From Gammaproteobacteria bacterium (GTDB taxonomy: Bacteria; Pseudomonadota; Gammaproteobacteria; SG8-11): DNA of 10,135 bases. The DNA is taken from the NCBI GenBank assembly GCA_016200445.1, contig JACQEQ010000370.1, positions 1 through 10,135 on the forward strand. Direction: 5' to 3'. Below the pieces are notes generated by a model, which did no database searches, was not told where the DNA came from, and was given only the letters and a program-made list of their open reading frames with translations. The translations under genes were made by a program, and so were the position numbers. Every line of letters starts with the position of its first letter. Positions within the stretch are counted from its first letter, which is position 1. This document shows, in pieces, positions 1 through 6,719 of the stretch.

Positions 1-81
1 ACCTGCATTCAGTCCTATGAAATATAGGTCAAACGCTCCCTTACGCAGAGCGAGAATCTCGGCGTTGAGAGCTGCCCGCAT
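1..81 (-). CDS. Possible 5' end of a leftward reading frame, cut by the window edge
   Basis: Reading leftward from an ATG at 81, 27 codons stay open to the window edge and end in the hydrophobic string DLYFIGLNAG. An in-frame stop lies two codons before the ATG, so the frame cannot extend upstream. No convincing ribosome site precedes the ATG; only GGA abuts it directly. The DLYFIG string is reminiscent of a core beta strand in bacterial C13-type peptidases, but 27 residues are far too few for a family call. It may equally be a chance open frame or a broken gene end. Function is not assigned. Confidence 0.2.
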   Translation of the reverse strand, partial: MRAALNAEILALRKGAFDLYFIGLNAG

Positions 82-158
82 TCCAAGTCACGTGAAGCAA
101 AAATGACACTGACCCATTCGTCCGAATCGAAAAATAATTCGCTTGCGGCACGCAAATA

Positions 159-192
159 AAAACGGCCGGGGCACTGCACCCGGCCGTTTTTT
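159..192 (-). terminator. Strong hairpin terminator, likely bidirectional
   Basis: A perfect 12-base-pair stem is formed by AAAACGGCCGGG (159-170) and CCCGGCCGTTTT (179-190), with an 8-base loop. Reading leftward it lies 18 bases past the stop of the 65-residue gene and ends in TTTTTATTT, so it fits that gene. Reading rightward it also ends in six T residues (187-192) and could stop transcription entering from the left. Confidence 0.85.
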
Positions 193-209
193 ACTTCAAT
201 CCCTTTGTA

Positions 210-407
210 TTACTTACCGGCCCAGGCGGTGTAGCCGTCGGTTTTCTTGCTGGTGCCGTCTTCGTAACCAGCGTCATAGGCCTCATTCTGGCGTTGCTCT
301 TCGACTTTTGGGTTATGCAAAAAACCCGAGGCCCAACCTACAAGGTAGTCACGCGCTACCTTGGCTTTTTCCATTTTGTCGATGGTCTGGTAATACACGC
401 TGTTCAT
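210..407 (-). CDS. Small 65-residue protein with weak ribosome-modulation-factor-like pattern
   Basis: Seen: ATG at 407 preceded at a good distance by AACAGGAG, a matching promoter further upstream (453-480), and a strong terminator just past the TAA. Together these make this a real single-gene unit despite its size. The protein is soluble, with no signal peptide or membrane segment. It has two aromatic-glycine boxes, G24-W-A-S-G28 followed by an NP, and A43-Y-D-A-G-Y-E-D-G51, then a GYTAWAG tail. Known: ribosome modulation factor (about 55 residues in E. coli) has a GYxxG box, a PY and then a WLGGW box about 25-29 residues on. The order and spacing here are similar, but the identity is low and the strongly basic character of RMF is missing. 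Inferred: an RMF-like or unrelated hypothetical small protein; the gene is secure, the function is not. Confidence 0.75.
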   Translation of the reverse strand: MNSVYYQTIDKMEKAKVARDYLVGWASGFLHNPKVEEQRQNEAYDAGYEDGTSKKTDGYTAWAGK

Positions 408-452
408 CGTCGGACTCCTGTTGAGTGAAATCAGGTGAAATTGGATGCAGTG

Positions 453-480
453 ATATTAGCTCACCGCCACGAATTTGTAA
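453..480 (-). promoter_or_regulatory. Sigma-70-type promoter of the 65-residue gene
   Basis: On the minus strand, TTACAA (480-475) and TAATAT (458-453) are separated by 16 bases and match the -35 and -10 consensus at four or more positions each. Transcription would start near 446 and leave a leader of about 40 bases before the ATG at 407. Confidence 0.55.
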
Positions 481-516
481 TTGCTTCAGGGCTATCACCA
501 ACGAGATAGGATGCTA

Positions 517-548
517 TTACCAATGGCGGGGCGCATGCCCCTTATAAT
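517..548 (+). promoter_or_regulatory. Promoter of the oxygenase gene with a GC-rich dyad before the -10 box
   Basis: A perfect TATAAT lies at 543-548, 22 bases before the ATG at 571. The -35 box is poor: the best candidate, TTACCA at 517-522, has a 20-base spacer. A short inverted repeat (GGGGC at 528-532, GCCCC at 537-541) sits directly against the -10 box, where a bound regulator or activator could act. The -10 call is solid; the operator is an inference. Confidence 0.5.
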
Positions 549-570
549 CGCCGCATAACGGAGACAAGCC

Positions 571-1188
571 ATGACCCAAACACCCCCGCCAATCGATACA
601 CTGGTACCGCCATACACGCTACGCGAAGTGAAGCCGCACAGCTTCATTTACGAAATCGAACATGCACTCACACCCGGGATTTGCCAGGAAATCATCCGGC
701 GCTTTGAAGCCAATCCTGCCCAGCAATATGCAGGGCGTGTCGGCCAGGTAGCACAGCATGACGTTTCGATCACACGCTCGACCGATCTGGCCGTCAGCGG
801 CAATACCGCCTGGGCTGATATCGATCAAATTCTGATGCGCTCGACCGGCTTGGCGGTGCGTACCGTGCGCGAACAATTTCCGTTCTTCAATGGCCGTTTC
901 AAAGACCTGGGTTACAACGTGCAACGCACCGGCGCGGGCGAGTTTTATCACTGGCACATCGACGGCGGCAGCCACGAATTTAGCCAGCGGCAATTAGTCG
1001 TAATCTGGTACCTCAATGACGTGCCTGGCCCCGGCGGTGAAACCGAGTTTTTATTTCAGGATGTGAGAATCAAACCGCAGGAAGGGAAAATGCTGTTGTT
1101 TCCACCATTCTGGACGCACGAGCATCGCGGCGCGATGTTGCTGGCGGGCGTGAAATACATCGCGACGACTTGGGTGGTGTTTGCATGA
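571..1188 (+). CDS. 2OG-Fe(II) oxygenase, prolyl 4-hydroxylase-like
   Basis: A 205-residue protein of the 2-oxoglutarate and iron(II)-dependent dioxygenase superfamily, which hydroxylates a substrate while converting 2-oxoglutarate to succinate and CO2. The double-stranded beta-helix core is at about 115-203. The iron ligands are visible: H129-I-D131 in the YHWHIDGG string and a distal histidine, probably H183, in FPPFWTHEHRG. K195 in the GVKYI string is the likely 2-oxoglutarate-binding residue. YLND followed by GGETEF (147-160) is typical of P4H-type members. No signal peptide is seen, so the protein is probably cytosolic. The ATG at 571 has GGAG seven bases upstream and a TATAAT box before it. 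The small ABM-type gene follows 10 bases downstream and is probably co-transcribed. The substrate (peptidyl proline or a small molecule) cannot be told from sequence. Confidence 0.9.
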   Translation: MTQTPPPIDTLVPPYTLREVKPHSFIYEIEHALTPGICQEIIRRFEANPAQQYAGRVGQVAQHDVSITRSTDLAVSGNTAWADIDQILMRSTGLAVRTVREQFPFFNGRFKDLGYNVQRTGAGEFYHWHIDGGSHEFSQRQLVVIWYLNDVPGPGGETEFLFQDVRIKPQEGKMLLFPPFWTHEHRGAMLLAGVKYIATTWVVFA

Positions 1189-1198
1189 GGAAACCTGC

Positions 1199-1480
1199 AT
1201 GAACTACGTTTTGATCATCCACGAAGTGGCCGATTATGCCGCGTGGAAAAAAGTTTTTGATACGGCAGCGGCGATCAGAAAAGCCGCCGGCGAACAAAGC
1301 TATCAGGTGCTGAACTACGAGCATGACAATAATAAGATCGTGCACTTCTCGCGCTGGAAATCTTTAGCTGGCGCGAGAAGTTTTTTTGAATCGCCTGCGT
1401 TGATCGAAATTCGCAAGAAGGCGGGGGTGAAGGCGCCGGAGTTTATTTATCTCAAGCAACTTGAGGAGGGTATTCTCTAA
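1199..1480 (+). CDS. ABM-type dimeric alpha-beta barrel protein (antibiotic biosynthesis monooxygenase-like)
   Basis: A 93-residue protein with the ferredoxin-like pattern of the ABM/dimeric alpha-beta barrel superfamily. It opens with a beta strand (YVLIIHEV), then a helix beginning DYAAWKKVFD, a central strand pair (YQVLNYEHD, KIVHFSRW), a second helix (LAGARSFFESPALIEIRKKAG) and the closing strand FIYLKQL. Members act as small quinol or polyketide monooxygenases, or bind heme or small ligands; which applies here is unknown. The ATG at 1199 is chosen over a TTG at 1181 because GAGGAAA (1187-1193) sits at proper distance from it and overlaps the stop of the oxygenase. That overlap suggests translational coupling. 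Confidence 0.8.
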   Translation: MNYVLIIHEVADYAAWKKVFDTAAAIRKAAGEQSYQVLNYEHDNNKIVHFSRWKSLAGARSFFESPALIEIRKKAGVKAPEFIYLKQLEEGIL

Positions 1481-1579
1481 TCGATGTGTTGGGCATCCCA
1501 TCAACCACCCCGTCCGCCGCGCGTCCACCCCTGCTTTGTTCAAAGAGGCGCGGGATGGTTGCGCAACTCGAATTAACGG

Positions 1580-1601
1580 CCTTTCTTGTTTAGCTGAAAG
1601 G
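1580..1601 (-). terminator. Weak hairpin after the leftward operon
   Basis: CCTTTC (1580-1585) and GAAAGG (1596-1601) form a 6-base-pair stem with a 10-base loop between the convergent genes ending at 1480 and 1611. There is no clear T tract on either strand, so this is only a possible terminator. Nothing better was seen in the 130-base gap. Confidence 0.2.
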
Positions 1602-1610
1602 AACTCCAAA

Positions 1611-2189
1611 TTATAAGGCGAGATTGGTCGCGGCTTCCTGAATCGTTTCCGCAGTCAGCGATGTGTCGCCGGCGGCCTTGAGTGCGCCATGGATCGCCTG
1701 CACCGCGCCGCAATAATCTTCTTCATCAATGTTTTTCACCTGCTGTTCGCGCGAGCGATTACAGGCGGTTTTTGCGTTAGCGTTATTTGGCTCGGCTGCC
1801 GCAAGTATCGGTGCGTAACGCCACAACATGCCCTGTTGACCCTCGATCTCGACAATTTGTTTTTGAATCGGCATCCGCACTGCATTGTCGAGCCGGTTAA
1901 ATGCCAACATCCAGGCAAATATCCCGGCGGCGCTGGCGGGCAATAACAATACCCACGTGGTTTTCAAAAATAATTCGTATTCGGCTCGCCCGCTCATCCA
2001 AGAAAAATAGGCAATCGCGAATCCGGCGCCGTAAATCGCACAGGCGACCGTAATGCCGATGAGTTTGGATTTTCCCTGCACGGGATAAATTTTTTTCTTG
2101 TAATCGAACTGCGCCAGATCGTAGGTTTTCTCGAATTGCTGCAACAGTTCGCGCCGCGAACGGCGCTGGTCTTTCGCTGTTTTTGACAT
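1611..2189 (-). CDS. Hypothetical two-helix membrane protein
   Basis: A 192-residue protein not recognised as a member of a named family. A highly charged N-terminus (1-42, rich in R, K and Q) is followed by two likely transmembrane helices at about 43-64 and 76-97. The loop between them is short, and the C-terminal tail of about 95 residues is soluble. By the positive-inside tendency both termini would face the cytoplasm. The tail has cysteines at 143 and 160 in an otherwise helical, alanine-rich segment. The ATG at 2189 lies only 3 bases past the stop of the quinone oxidoreductase gene, so the two are almost certainly in one transcript with re-initiation; a weak G-rich ribosome site (GGATGTGGG) lies inside the upstream gene. 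Function unknown. Confidence 0.75.
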   Translation of the reverse strand: MSKTAKDQRRSRRELLQQFEKTYDLAQFDYKKKIYPVQGKSKLIGITVACAIYGAGFAIAYFSWMSGRAEYELFLKTTWVLLLPASAAGIFAWMLAFNRLDNAVRMPIQKQIVEIEGQQGMLWRYAPILAAAEPNNANAKTACNRSREQQVKNIDEEDYCGAVQAIHGALKAAGDTSLTAETIQEAATNLAL

Positions 2190-2192
2190 TAA

Positions 2193-3191
2193 TTAGCCCA
2201 CATCCAAAACAATTTTTCCTTGCATGCCGCCCTGTTCGATCAATTGATGCGCATGCGCCGCGTCTTTTAGAGGCAGCACCTCGGACACCGATACGCTGAG
2301 CTGACCGCTATCGAACCACGCCGCACCCTGCTCGAGTATTTGCGTTTGCCGCTGCCGCGCCGCGTGCAGCTGCATGAACATCGGCGTCAGCATCAACTCG
2401 AACGACACGCGCAAATTTTTATCGCGTGCGATTTTCCAATCCACGCTGCCGTCCGGCTGCAACAGGGTAACCACGTCGCCGTAAACACGTGCGGCCGCAA
2501 AGCTGCGCGCAAAAGTTGCGCCACCTACGGTATCGAACACCAGGTTTGCGCCGCCAGCGCGACTCCACGCGGCCACTTCGGCAACAAAATCCTGCTGCCG
2601 GTATAAAATGACATGCTCCGCGCCTAGCGCATGCACGAATTCCGCCTTGGCTTGCGAACCGACCGTGGTGGATACCCGTGCGCCGGCACGTCGTGCCAAC
2701 TGCACCGCAATGTGCCCTACACCGCCGGCACCGGCATGAATCAACACTTCGTCGCCCGTGCGCACCTGCGCGCGTTCATGCAAGGCTTCCCACGCCGTTA
2801 ACAGCACCAGCGGCACCGCTGCGGCATGTATAAAATCGAGCGAGGCTGGTTTGCGAGCGGCGTAGTGCTCGTCGAGCACGCAATATTGCGCGTAATTTCC
2901 GGGCGCCCCACCGATGCCGCCGTTGCAGAAATACACCGCATCGCCGGCTTTAAATCGCGTTACTTGCGCACCGGTTGCATCGACGATACCAGCGCCGTCG
3001 CAACCTAAAATCGCCGGTAGTTGATCGGGATAATAGGTACCGCGCTTGCGTAATTTAGTATCGACGGGATTGATGCCCGCCGCTTTGATGGCCACTCGCA
3101 GCTGATGCGGATGTTGAATGTCAGGCACGGGCAGGTCGCGCCACTGCAACACTTCCGGTCCGCCGGCGGCTGTCATGACGACGGCGTGCAT
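2193..3191 (-). CDS. NADPH:quinone oxidoreductase-like MDR-family protein
   Basis: A 332-residue, full-length member of the zinc-free quinone oxidoreductase branch of the medium-chain dehydrogenase/reductase superfamily, which reduces quinones or other activated carbonyls with NADPH. The N-terminal GroES-like domain (1-125) carries the AGINPVDTKLR string at 38-48 and LGCDGAGIV at 62-70. The Rossmann domain starts with IHAGAGGVGHIAVQLA (151-166), the nucleotide-binding turn. The cysteine cluster that binds structural zinc in alcohol dehydrogenases is absent, as expected for this branch. The closing strand GMQGKIVLDV (about 322-331) is typical of the family. The ATG overlaps the TAA of the upstream DUF349 gene by one base (TAATG), a classical coupling arrangement. 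The physiological substrate is not predictable. Confidence 0.9.
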   Translation of the reverse strand: MHAVVMTAAGGPEVLQWRDLPVPDIQHPHQLRVAIKAAGINPVDTKLRKRGTYYPDQLPAILGCDGAGIVDATGAQVTRFKAGDAVYFCNGGIGGAPGNYAQYCVLDEHYAARKPASLDFIHAAAVPLVLLTAWEALHERAQVRTGDEVLIHAGAGGVGHIAVQLARRAGARVSTTVGSQAKAEFVHALGAEHVILYRQQDFVAEVAAWSRAGGANLVFDTVGGATFARSFAAARVYGDVVTLLQPDGSVDWKIARDKNLRVSFELMLTPMFMQLHAARQRQTQILEQGAAWFDSGQLSVSVSEVLPLKDAAHAHQLIEQGGMQGKIVLDVG

Positions 3192-6100
3192 TACGCCACC
3201 AACTCAACGGCGCCGACCGCCGTACGCGCACGCTCGAAACGCGCACGCAACACATCGGCATGCGCCGATGGCACCGGCCCGATGAAACACCACTGACGTA
3301 ATAACAGCGGGACTTGTGCGGCGTCTTGGGTTTCACCGGTCCTCATCCGCCGCGCCAATTGATCGACCTGATATTGCATGCGCTGCGCACGATATTCCGG
3401 CGGCGACTCGATACCGGTGGCGATTTCCAGCCGCAAACACAGCAGCTCTTTGCTAGCGAGGTTTTCTTGCGCGCGCGCCAAGTACTGCGCGGCAATATTG
3501 TCACGCTGCGCACCTTGTAACCCATGCAGCGTTTCTGCTGCGGTTTGAAAGCGCGCGTTCAGCAGCTGCTCGACATCGTCAGACAACGATACCAGCGCCT
3601 GCCACGCCTCTTGCGCGGTCAACATATGCGTGGCCGCAACGTCGCTGGTTAAAACGCCTGACAGCAGACGTTCCGCTGCATTTTCAAGCACGTTACACAG
3701 TTCGACCTTACGCTCGAACAAGCGCGCGTTTTGTTCGCGCTCGTGCTGCTGTGCAGATTTTTCCTGTTTCTCGAATTCCCGGCAGGCACGCTGAAATTGC
3801 TGCGTAATGTCTCGCTCCGCCTCTTTAGGCAATGGCCCGGCCCGCTCAAAATCGGCTTTAGCCTGCTGCACTTTGGCGTGTGCCTGCCGCAACGCCTCGC
3901 CCTGCAAACGCGCGAACTCCGCCACTTGGGCGCACAACGCCTGCGCACGCACCAAGTATTCCTGACGCTGTTGATCTTGGGCCGCATGTGCCGCCTCGCG
4001 TTGCGCAAAAATCCGGTCGCTGGCGGCACGAAAGGTATTCCACAAACTGTTCGATTCCGCCGATTGGCCAATCAACTTCCACTGGTTTTGCAACTGTTTG
4101 GCCGTAGCGATCGCGTCTTTGAGTGCCGGGCTGTCGGCAAGCACGTCTTTCACCGTATCCGCGAGCTGCTCCATGCGGCGTATCAAGGTTTCCTTTTTTG
4201 ACTTATTGAGCTTTCTTTCGGCGCTCAAACGCGCCGCCAAATCGTCCATTACCACACGAAAGCGTTTATTCAACGTGTTGCTCAGCGCGCGATCCACCGC
4301 CCCGATGCCGTTCCATTCCAGCCGGGCCGTGCGCAGCAGCTGCTCGATTTTTTTCCAATCGGCATTTTCCCAATCGGTTTGCGCGATGAACTGCTCTAAT
4401 CCATCGCAGATCGCCGTTTTTTGCGCCGCATGTTGTTTGCGTTGTTCGCGCTCGCGGGCAAAAAACACTTCGCATGGCGCATACGCGGCATCGCAAGCAT
4501 TCTTAAATCGTTCCCATAACGCTTTGGCACCGGCATTATCGGTCGCACCCAGCTCCTTCCACTGATCGCGCGCGGCGCGAATCTTGTCGGCGATGTCGTG
4601 GTAGTCGCGCTCCAGATCGGGCGCCTGTTGTAACTGCGACGCCAGACTTTCCATTTCTGCGGCCAGGCTTTCTTTCACTGGCGCGCCGGCCCAGCGTTTC
4701 CACGACCACAGCACGCGGACATTTTTCGCCGCCGCTTGCCACTGCCGGTACACCTCTTGTTTACGCAGCATGGCCGCATCGGACGCGGGCAAACTGTCGT
4801 AGAGCTGTTGCGCTTCGCGATGCAATTCGGCGGCGGCATGGGACTGGCCGTCTTCGGTCGCTTGCGCAATTTCGCTCACCAAGCGCATGAAAGTTGCGAG
4901 ATCGTCTTTTACTTTTTGAATTTGCTGCGCACGGCGTGCGCGCAGTTGTTCCAGCGCGGCGCGGATGCGCTGTTCAGCCGCACAGTCGAGCACGAAATGC
5001 TGCGGGCGCACGACCGCAGCTAACTGTTTTTCAAAACCTTTGATGTCACGCTCAGCAACTATTTCGGCTGATGTCAACGTCGCTTGCACGCGCGCTTCGA
5101 TCTCCAGCAAGGCTAAGTTGGCCGTGTGGTAATGCGGGATATCGCGCCCCACCGCTTCAACTTGTTGCACGAGCCCAACGAAACGTGCACGCCAGGACTC
5201 TTCCTCGTTGCCCGTCAAACCACCTGCTTCATCCCATGCCGTACGCACCACACGCAAGGCATTGGACAAAGCCACCTCATCGCCGGCTACAGGTGCCGAT
5301 TGTTGTCTTATATCGCGTAGCAGCCGCTCCAGTTGCTCGCACAACTCGCCTTTGCGCAACAGCAAAATATCACGCTGCGCGGCTGCCTCACGCTGTTCGC
5401 GCAACGCCTGCTCGTGCTGGGCAAACGCAGCATCGAATGCTGCACGCGCTGCTGCAAAGCGGGCTGCAATGTCAGCATCAAGCACGCCGTCTTTGACCGC
5501 ATCCCATTCCGCGTTAATTTTCTGCCAATCGGTTTCAATCGGAGCCAGTCTGGCAGCAACCACGGTCCAGTCGGTAACGCGCGCCAATGCCTCCAACGCC
5601 GCACACGCAAGACGCGCCTGCTGACGCAAGCGTTTGGGGCGTTCCTCATCCGCAGCCATCTGTTCGAGTTTTTCACGTGCTGCAGCGCACACCCGCTTGT
5701 CTTTCATACGCGCCTGTTTCGCGACGCGCTCTAACGTGGATTTCTGTTTAATGCGCGCCACAGCGGCATAGCGCAGTTCGGGGTCGGCGTCTTGTAGTGC
5801 GATGTCGCCCAGCAAGGCCTCGCGCTCGACGCGTTGCAACGCGGCACGCCGCAGCTCGCTTTCGACTCCGCGCCGTGCAATCTCTTCAATCAACTTGAGG
5901 TCGCTGGTTGCGGACAGGCGCAGTAAGCGATCCGCAAGCGCAACCGGGCTGCGCTCAACACCGCATAACAGTTGCGTGTAGCGCTGGGCGGCGGCGGCGC
6001 GCACTTCCTCACTCGTATCGGTTAGCGCAACACTCGCCAACGCATCCAGATCGGTAATCCGTTTTAATGCTGCAGCTCGCACCTCGGCGTCCGCATCGGC

Positions 6101-6226
6101 ACGCAGCACCTGCATCAACGCCTCGCGGTCTTCAGCGCGCGCAAGATTTAAATCCTGTACCGCGCGTTTGCGCACCAGCGAATCCTTGTGCTGCCATTTC
6201 GGCTTAAAAAGGGCTTTGAAAATCAT
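3191..6226 (-). CDS. Large HEAT-repeat plus multi-copy DUF349 protein
   Basis: A 1011-residue, strongly helical cytosolic protein with no signal peptide or membrane helix. Residues about 16-190 form HEAT-like repeats (for example EVRAAALKRI, EVRAAAAQRY, ELRYAAVARI). The rest carries about eight or nine DUF349-type units recognisable by a tryptophan-containing helix, often followed by a glycine turn and an LW-RF-type helix: near 234-268, 325-360, 490-510, 552-590 (QWKELG then LWERF), 632-665, 710-745 (QWKLIG then LWNTF), 785-820, 870-900 and 975-1003 (QWCFIGPVP). Several are degenerate. DUF349 has no settled biochemical role; the architecture suggests a scaffold. The ATG at 6226 is preferred over upstream starts because the family commonly begins with a short MxFK-FKPKWQH string; AAGG lies about 10 bases before it. 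It heads a three-gene leftward operon. Confidence 0.88.
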   Translation of the reverse strand: MIFKALFKPKWQHKDSLVRKRAVQDLNLARAEDREALMQVLRADADAEVRAAALKRITDLDALASVALTDTSEEVRAAAAQRYTQLLCGVERSPVALADRLLRLSATSDLKLIEEIARRGVESELRRAALQRVEREALLGDIALQDADPELRYAAVARIKQKSTLERVAKQARMKDKRVCAAAREKLEQMAADEERPKRLRQQARLACAALEALARVTDWTVVAARLAPIETDWQKINAEWDAVKDGVLDADIAARFAAARAAFDAAFAQHEQALREQREAAAQRDILLLRKGELCEQLERLLRDIRQQSAPVAGDEVALSNALRVVRTAWDEAGGLTGNEEESWRARFVGLVQQVEAVGRDIPHYHTANLALLEIEARVQATLTSAEIVAERDIKGFEKQLAAVVRPQHFVLDCAAEQRIRAALEQLRARRAQQIQKVKDDLATFMRLVSEIAQATEDGQSHAAAELHREAQQLYDSLPASDAAMLRKQEVYRQWQAAAKNVRVLWSWKRWAGAPVKESLAAEMESLASQLQQAPDLERDYHDIADKIRAARDQWKELGATDNAGAKALWERFKNACDAAYAPCEVFFAREREQRKQHAAQKTAICDGLEQFIAQTDWENADWKKIEQLLRTARLEWNGIGAVDRALSNTLNKRFRVVMDDLAARLSAERKLNKSKKETLIRRMEQLADTVKDVLADSPALKDAIATAKQLQNQWKLIGQSAESNSLWNTFRAASDRIFAQREAAHAAQDQQRQEYLVRAQALCAQVAEFARLQGEALRQAHAKVQQAKADFERAGPLPKEAERDITQQFQRACREFEKQEKSAQQHEREQNARLFERKVELCNVLENAAERLLSGVLTSDVAATHMLTAQEAWQALVSLSDDVEQLLNARFQTAAETLHGLQGAQRDNIAAQYLARAQENLASKELLCLRLEIATGIESPPEYRAQRMQYQVDQLARRMRTGETQDAAQVPLLLRQWCFIGPVPSAHADVLRARFERARTAVGAVELVA

Positions 6227-6250
6227 ATTCGCGCTGCCTTGTTGGTAAAC

Positions 6251-6256
6251 AATCGC
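6251..6256 (-). promoter_or_regulatory. Possible -10 box for the DUF349 operon
   Basis: TATGAT on the minus strand lies 25 bases before the chosen ATG at 6226. No good -35 partner is visible at 16-18 bases, so this is a weak candidate only. If it is used, the leader is under 20 bases, which argues against the longer upstream starts. Confidence 0.25.
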
Positions 6257-6317
6257 CGGTATCATACACCAAGCATTTCGCCCGGCTGACGCGTTTGGCA
6301 ATTCAAAATATCTAGGC

Positions 6318-6346
6318 TTGACGACGCGTCGACGCCCCGATAATGT
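6318..6346 (+). promoter_or_regulatory. Strong sigma-70 promoter with a 10-base palindrome in its spacer
   Basis: TTGACG (6318-6323) and TAATGT (6341-6346) are separated by exactly 17 bases, upstream of the small secreted-protein gene, giving a leader of about 34 bases. A perfect palindrome, CGACGCGTCG, spans 6322-6331 at the -35 edge and spacer, a position where a bound dimeric regulator would block polymerase. The promoter is well supported; the operator is inferred. Confidence 0.65.
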
Positions 6347-6386
6347 CACGCCCGCACGTCCCCCATAACTGCCAGAGGAGAACATC

Positions 6387-6644
6387 ATGAAAAAAGCATT
6401 CGTATTGGCTGCATTGTTCAGCATCGCGCCGCTTGCGATGGCCGGTAAAACCTACCAAGTCACCGGCCCGATCATCTCCATCGACGACAAAACCATCGTG
6501 GTAGAAAAAGGTAAGGACAAGTGGGAAATCGCGCGCGACGCCGCCACCAAAGTCACCGGCGATCTGAAAGTCGGCGAGAAAGTCACCATCGAATACAGCA
6601 TGACCGCCGCATCGATCACTGCGAAAGAAGCCAAAAAGAAGTAA
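6387..6644 (+). CDS. Small exported protein with beta-rich mature part
   Basis: An 85-residue protein starting at ATG 6387, six bases after a strong AGAGGAG. It has a standard signal peptide: MKK, a hydrophobic core (FVLAALFSIAPLA) and an AMA-G cleavage site after residue 19. This leaves a 66-residue periplasmic or secreted product. The mature part reads as a small beta barrel: GPIISIDDKTIVVEKG, KWEIARD, KVGEKVTIEYS, ending in a lysine-rich tail. This resembles small OB-fold or DUF5666-like exported proteins, but no family is claimed. It has its own strong promoter and stands alone, facing a convergent envelope protein gene. High expression is suggested by the near-consensus signals. Confidence 0.85.
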   Translation: MKKAFVLAALFSIAPLAMAGKTYQVTGPIISIDDKTIVVEKGKDKWEIARDAATKVTGDLKVGEKVTIEYSMTAASITAKEAKKK

Positions 6645-6665
6645 TTTTTCTTTCTACTAAATAAA

Positions 6666-6697
6666 AATCCCGCGTAGCGGTAGTGCTATGCGGGATT
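6666..6697 (-). terminator. Bidirectional hairpin terminator between convergent genes
   Basis: AATCCCGCGTAG (6666-6677) pairs with CTATGCGGGATT (6686-6697) as a 12-base-pair stem with one wobble pair and an 8-base loop. Leftward it is followed by TTTTTATTT and lies 22 bases past the stop of the glycine-zipper gene, so it is best for that gene. Rightward it lies shortly after the small exported-protein gene but has no clean T tract. Confidence 0.75.
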
Positions 6698-6719
6698 ATC
6701 TCTTCACTAAATCAAAACT

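Noticed and set aside
143..424. Rightward 93-codon open frame over the 65-residue gene
   Set aside because: It reads through a strong terminator hairpin and lies antisense to a gene with a promoter, ribosome site and terminator of its own.
1181..1198. TTG start six codons upstream for the ABM-type protein
   Set aside because: It lies inside the oxygenase gene without its own ribosome site, while the ATG at 1199 has GAGG at the right distance and fits the family start.
6227..6424. 66-residue N-terminal extension of the DUF349 protein
   Set aside because: It overlaps the promoter and start of the divergent exported-protein gene, and the DUF349 family normally begins near the MIFKALFKPKWQH string.
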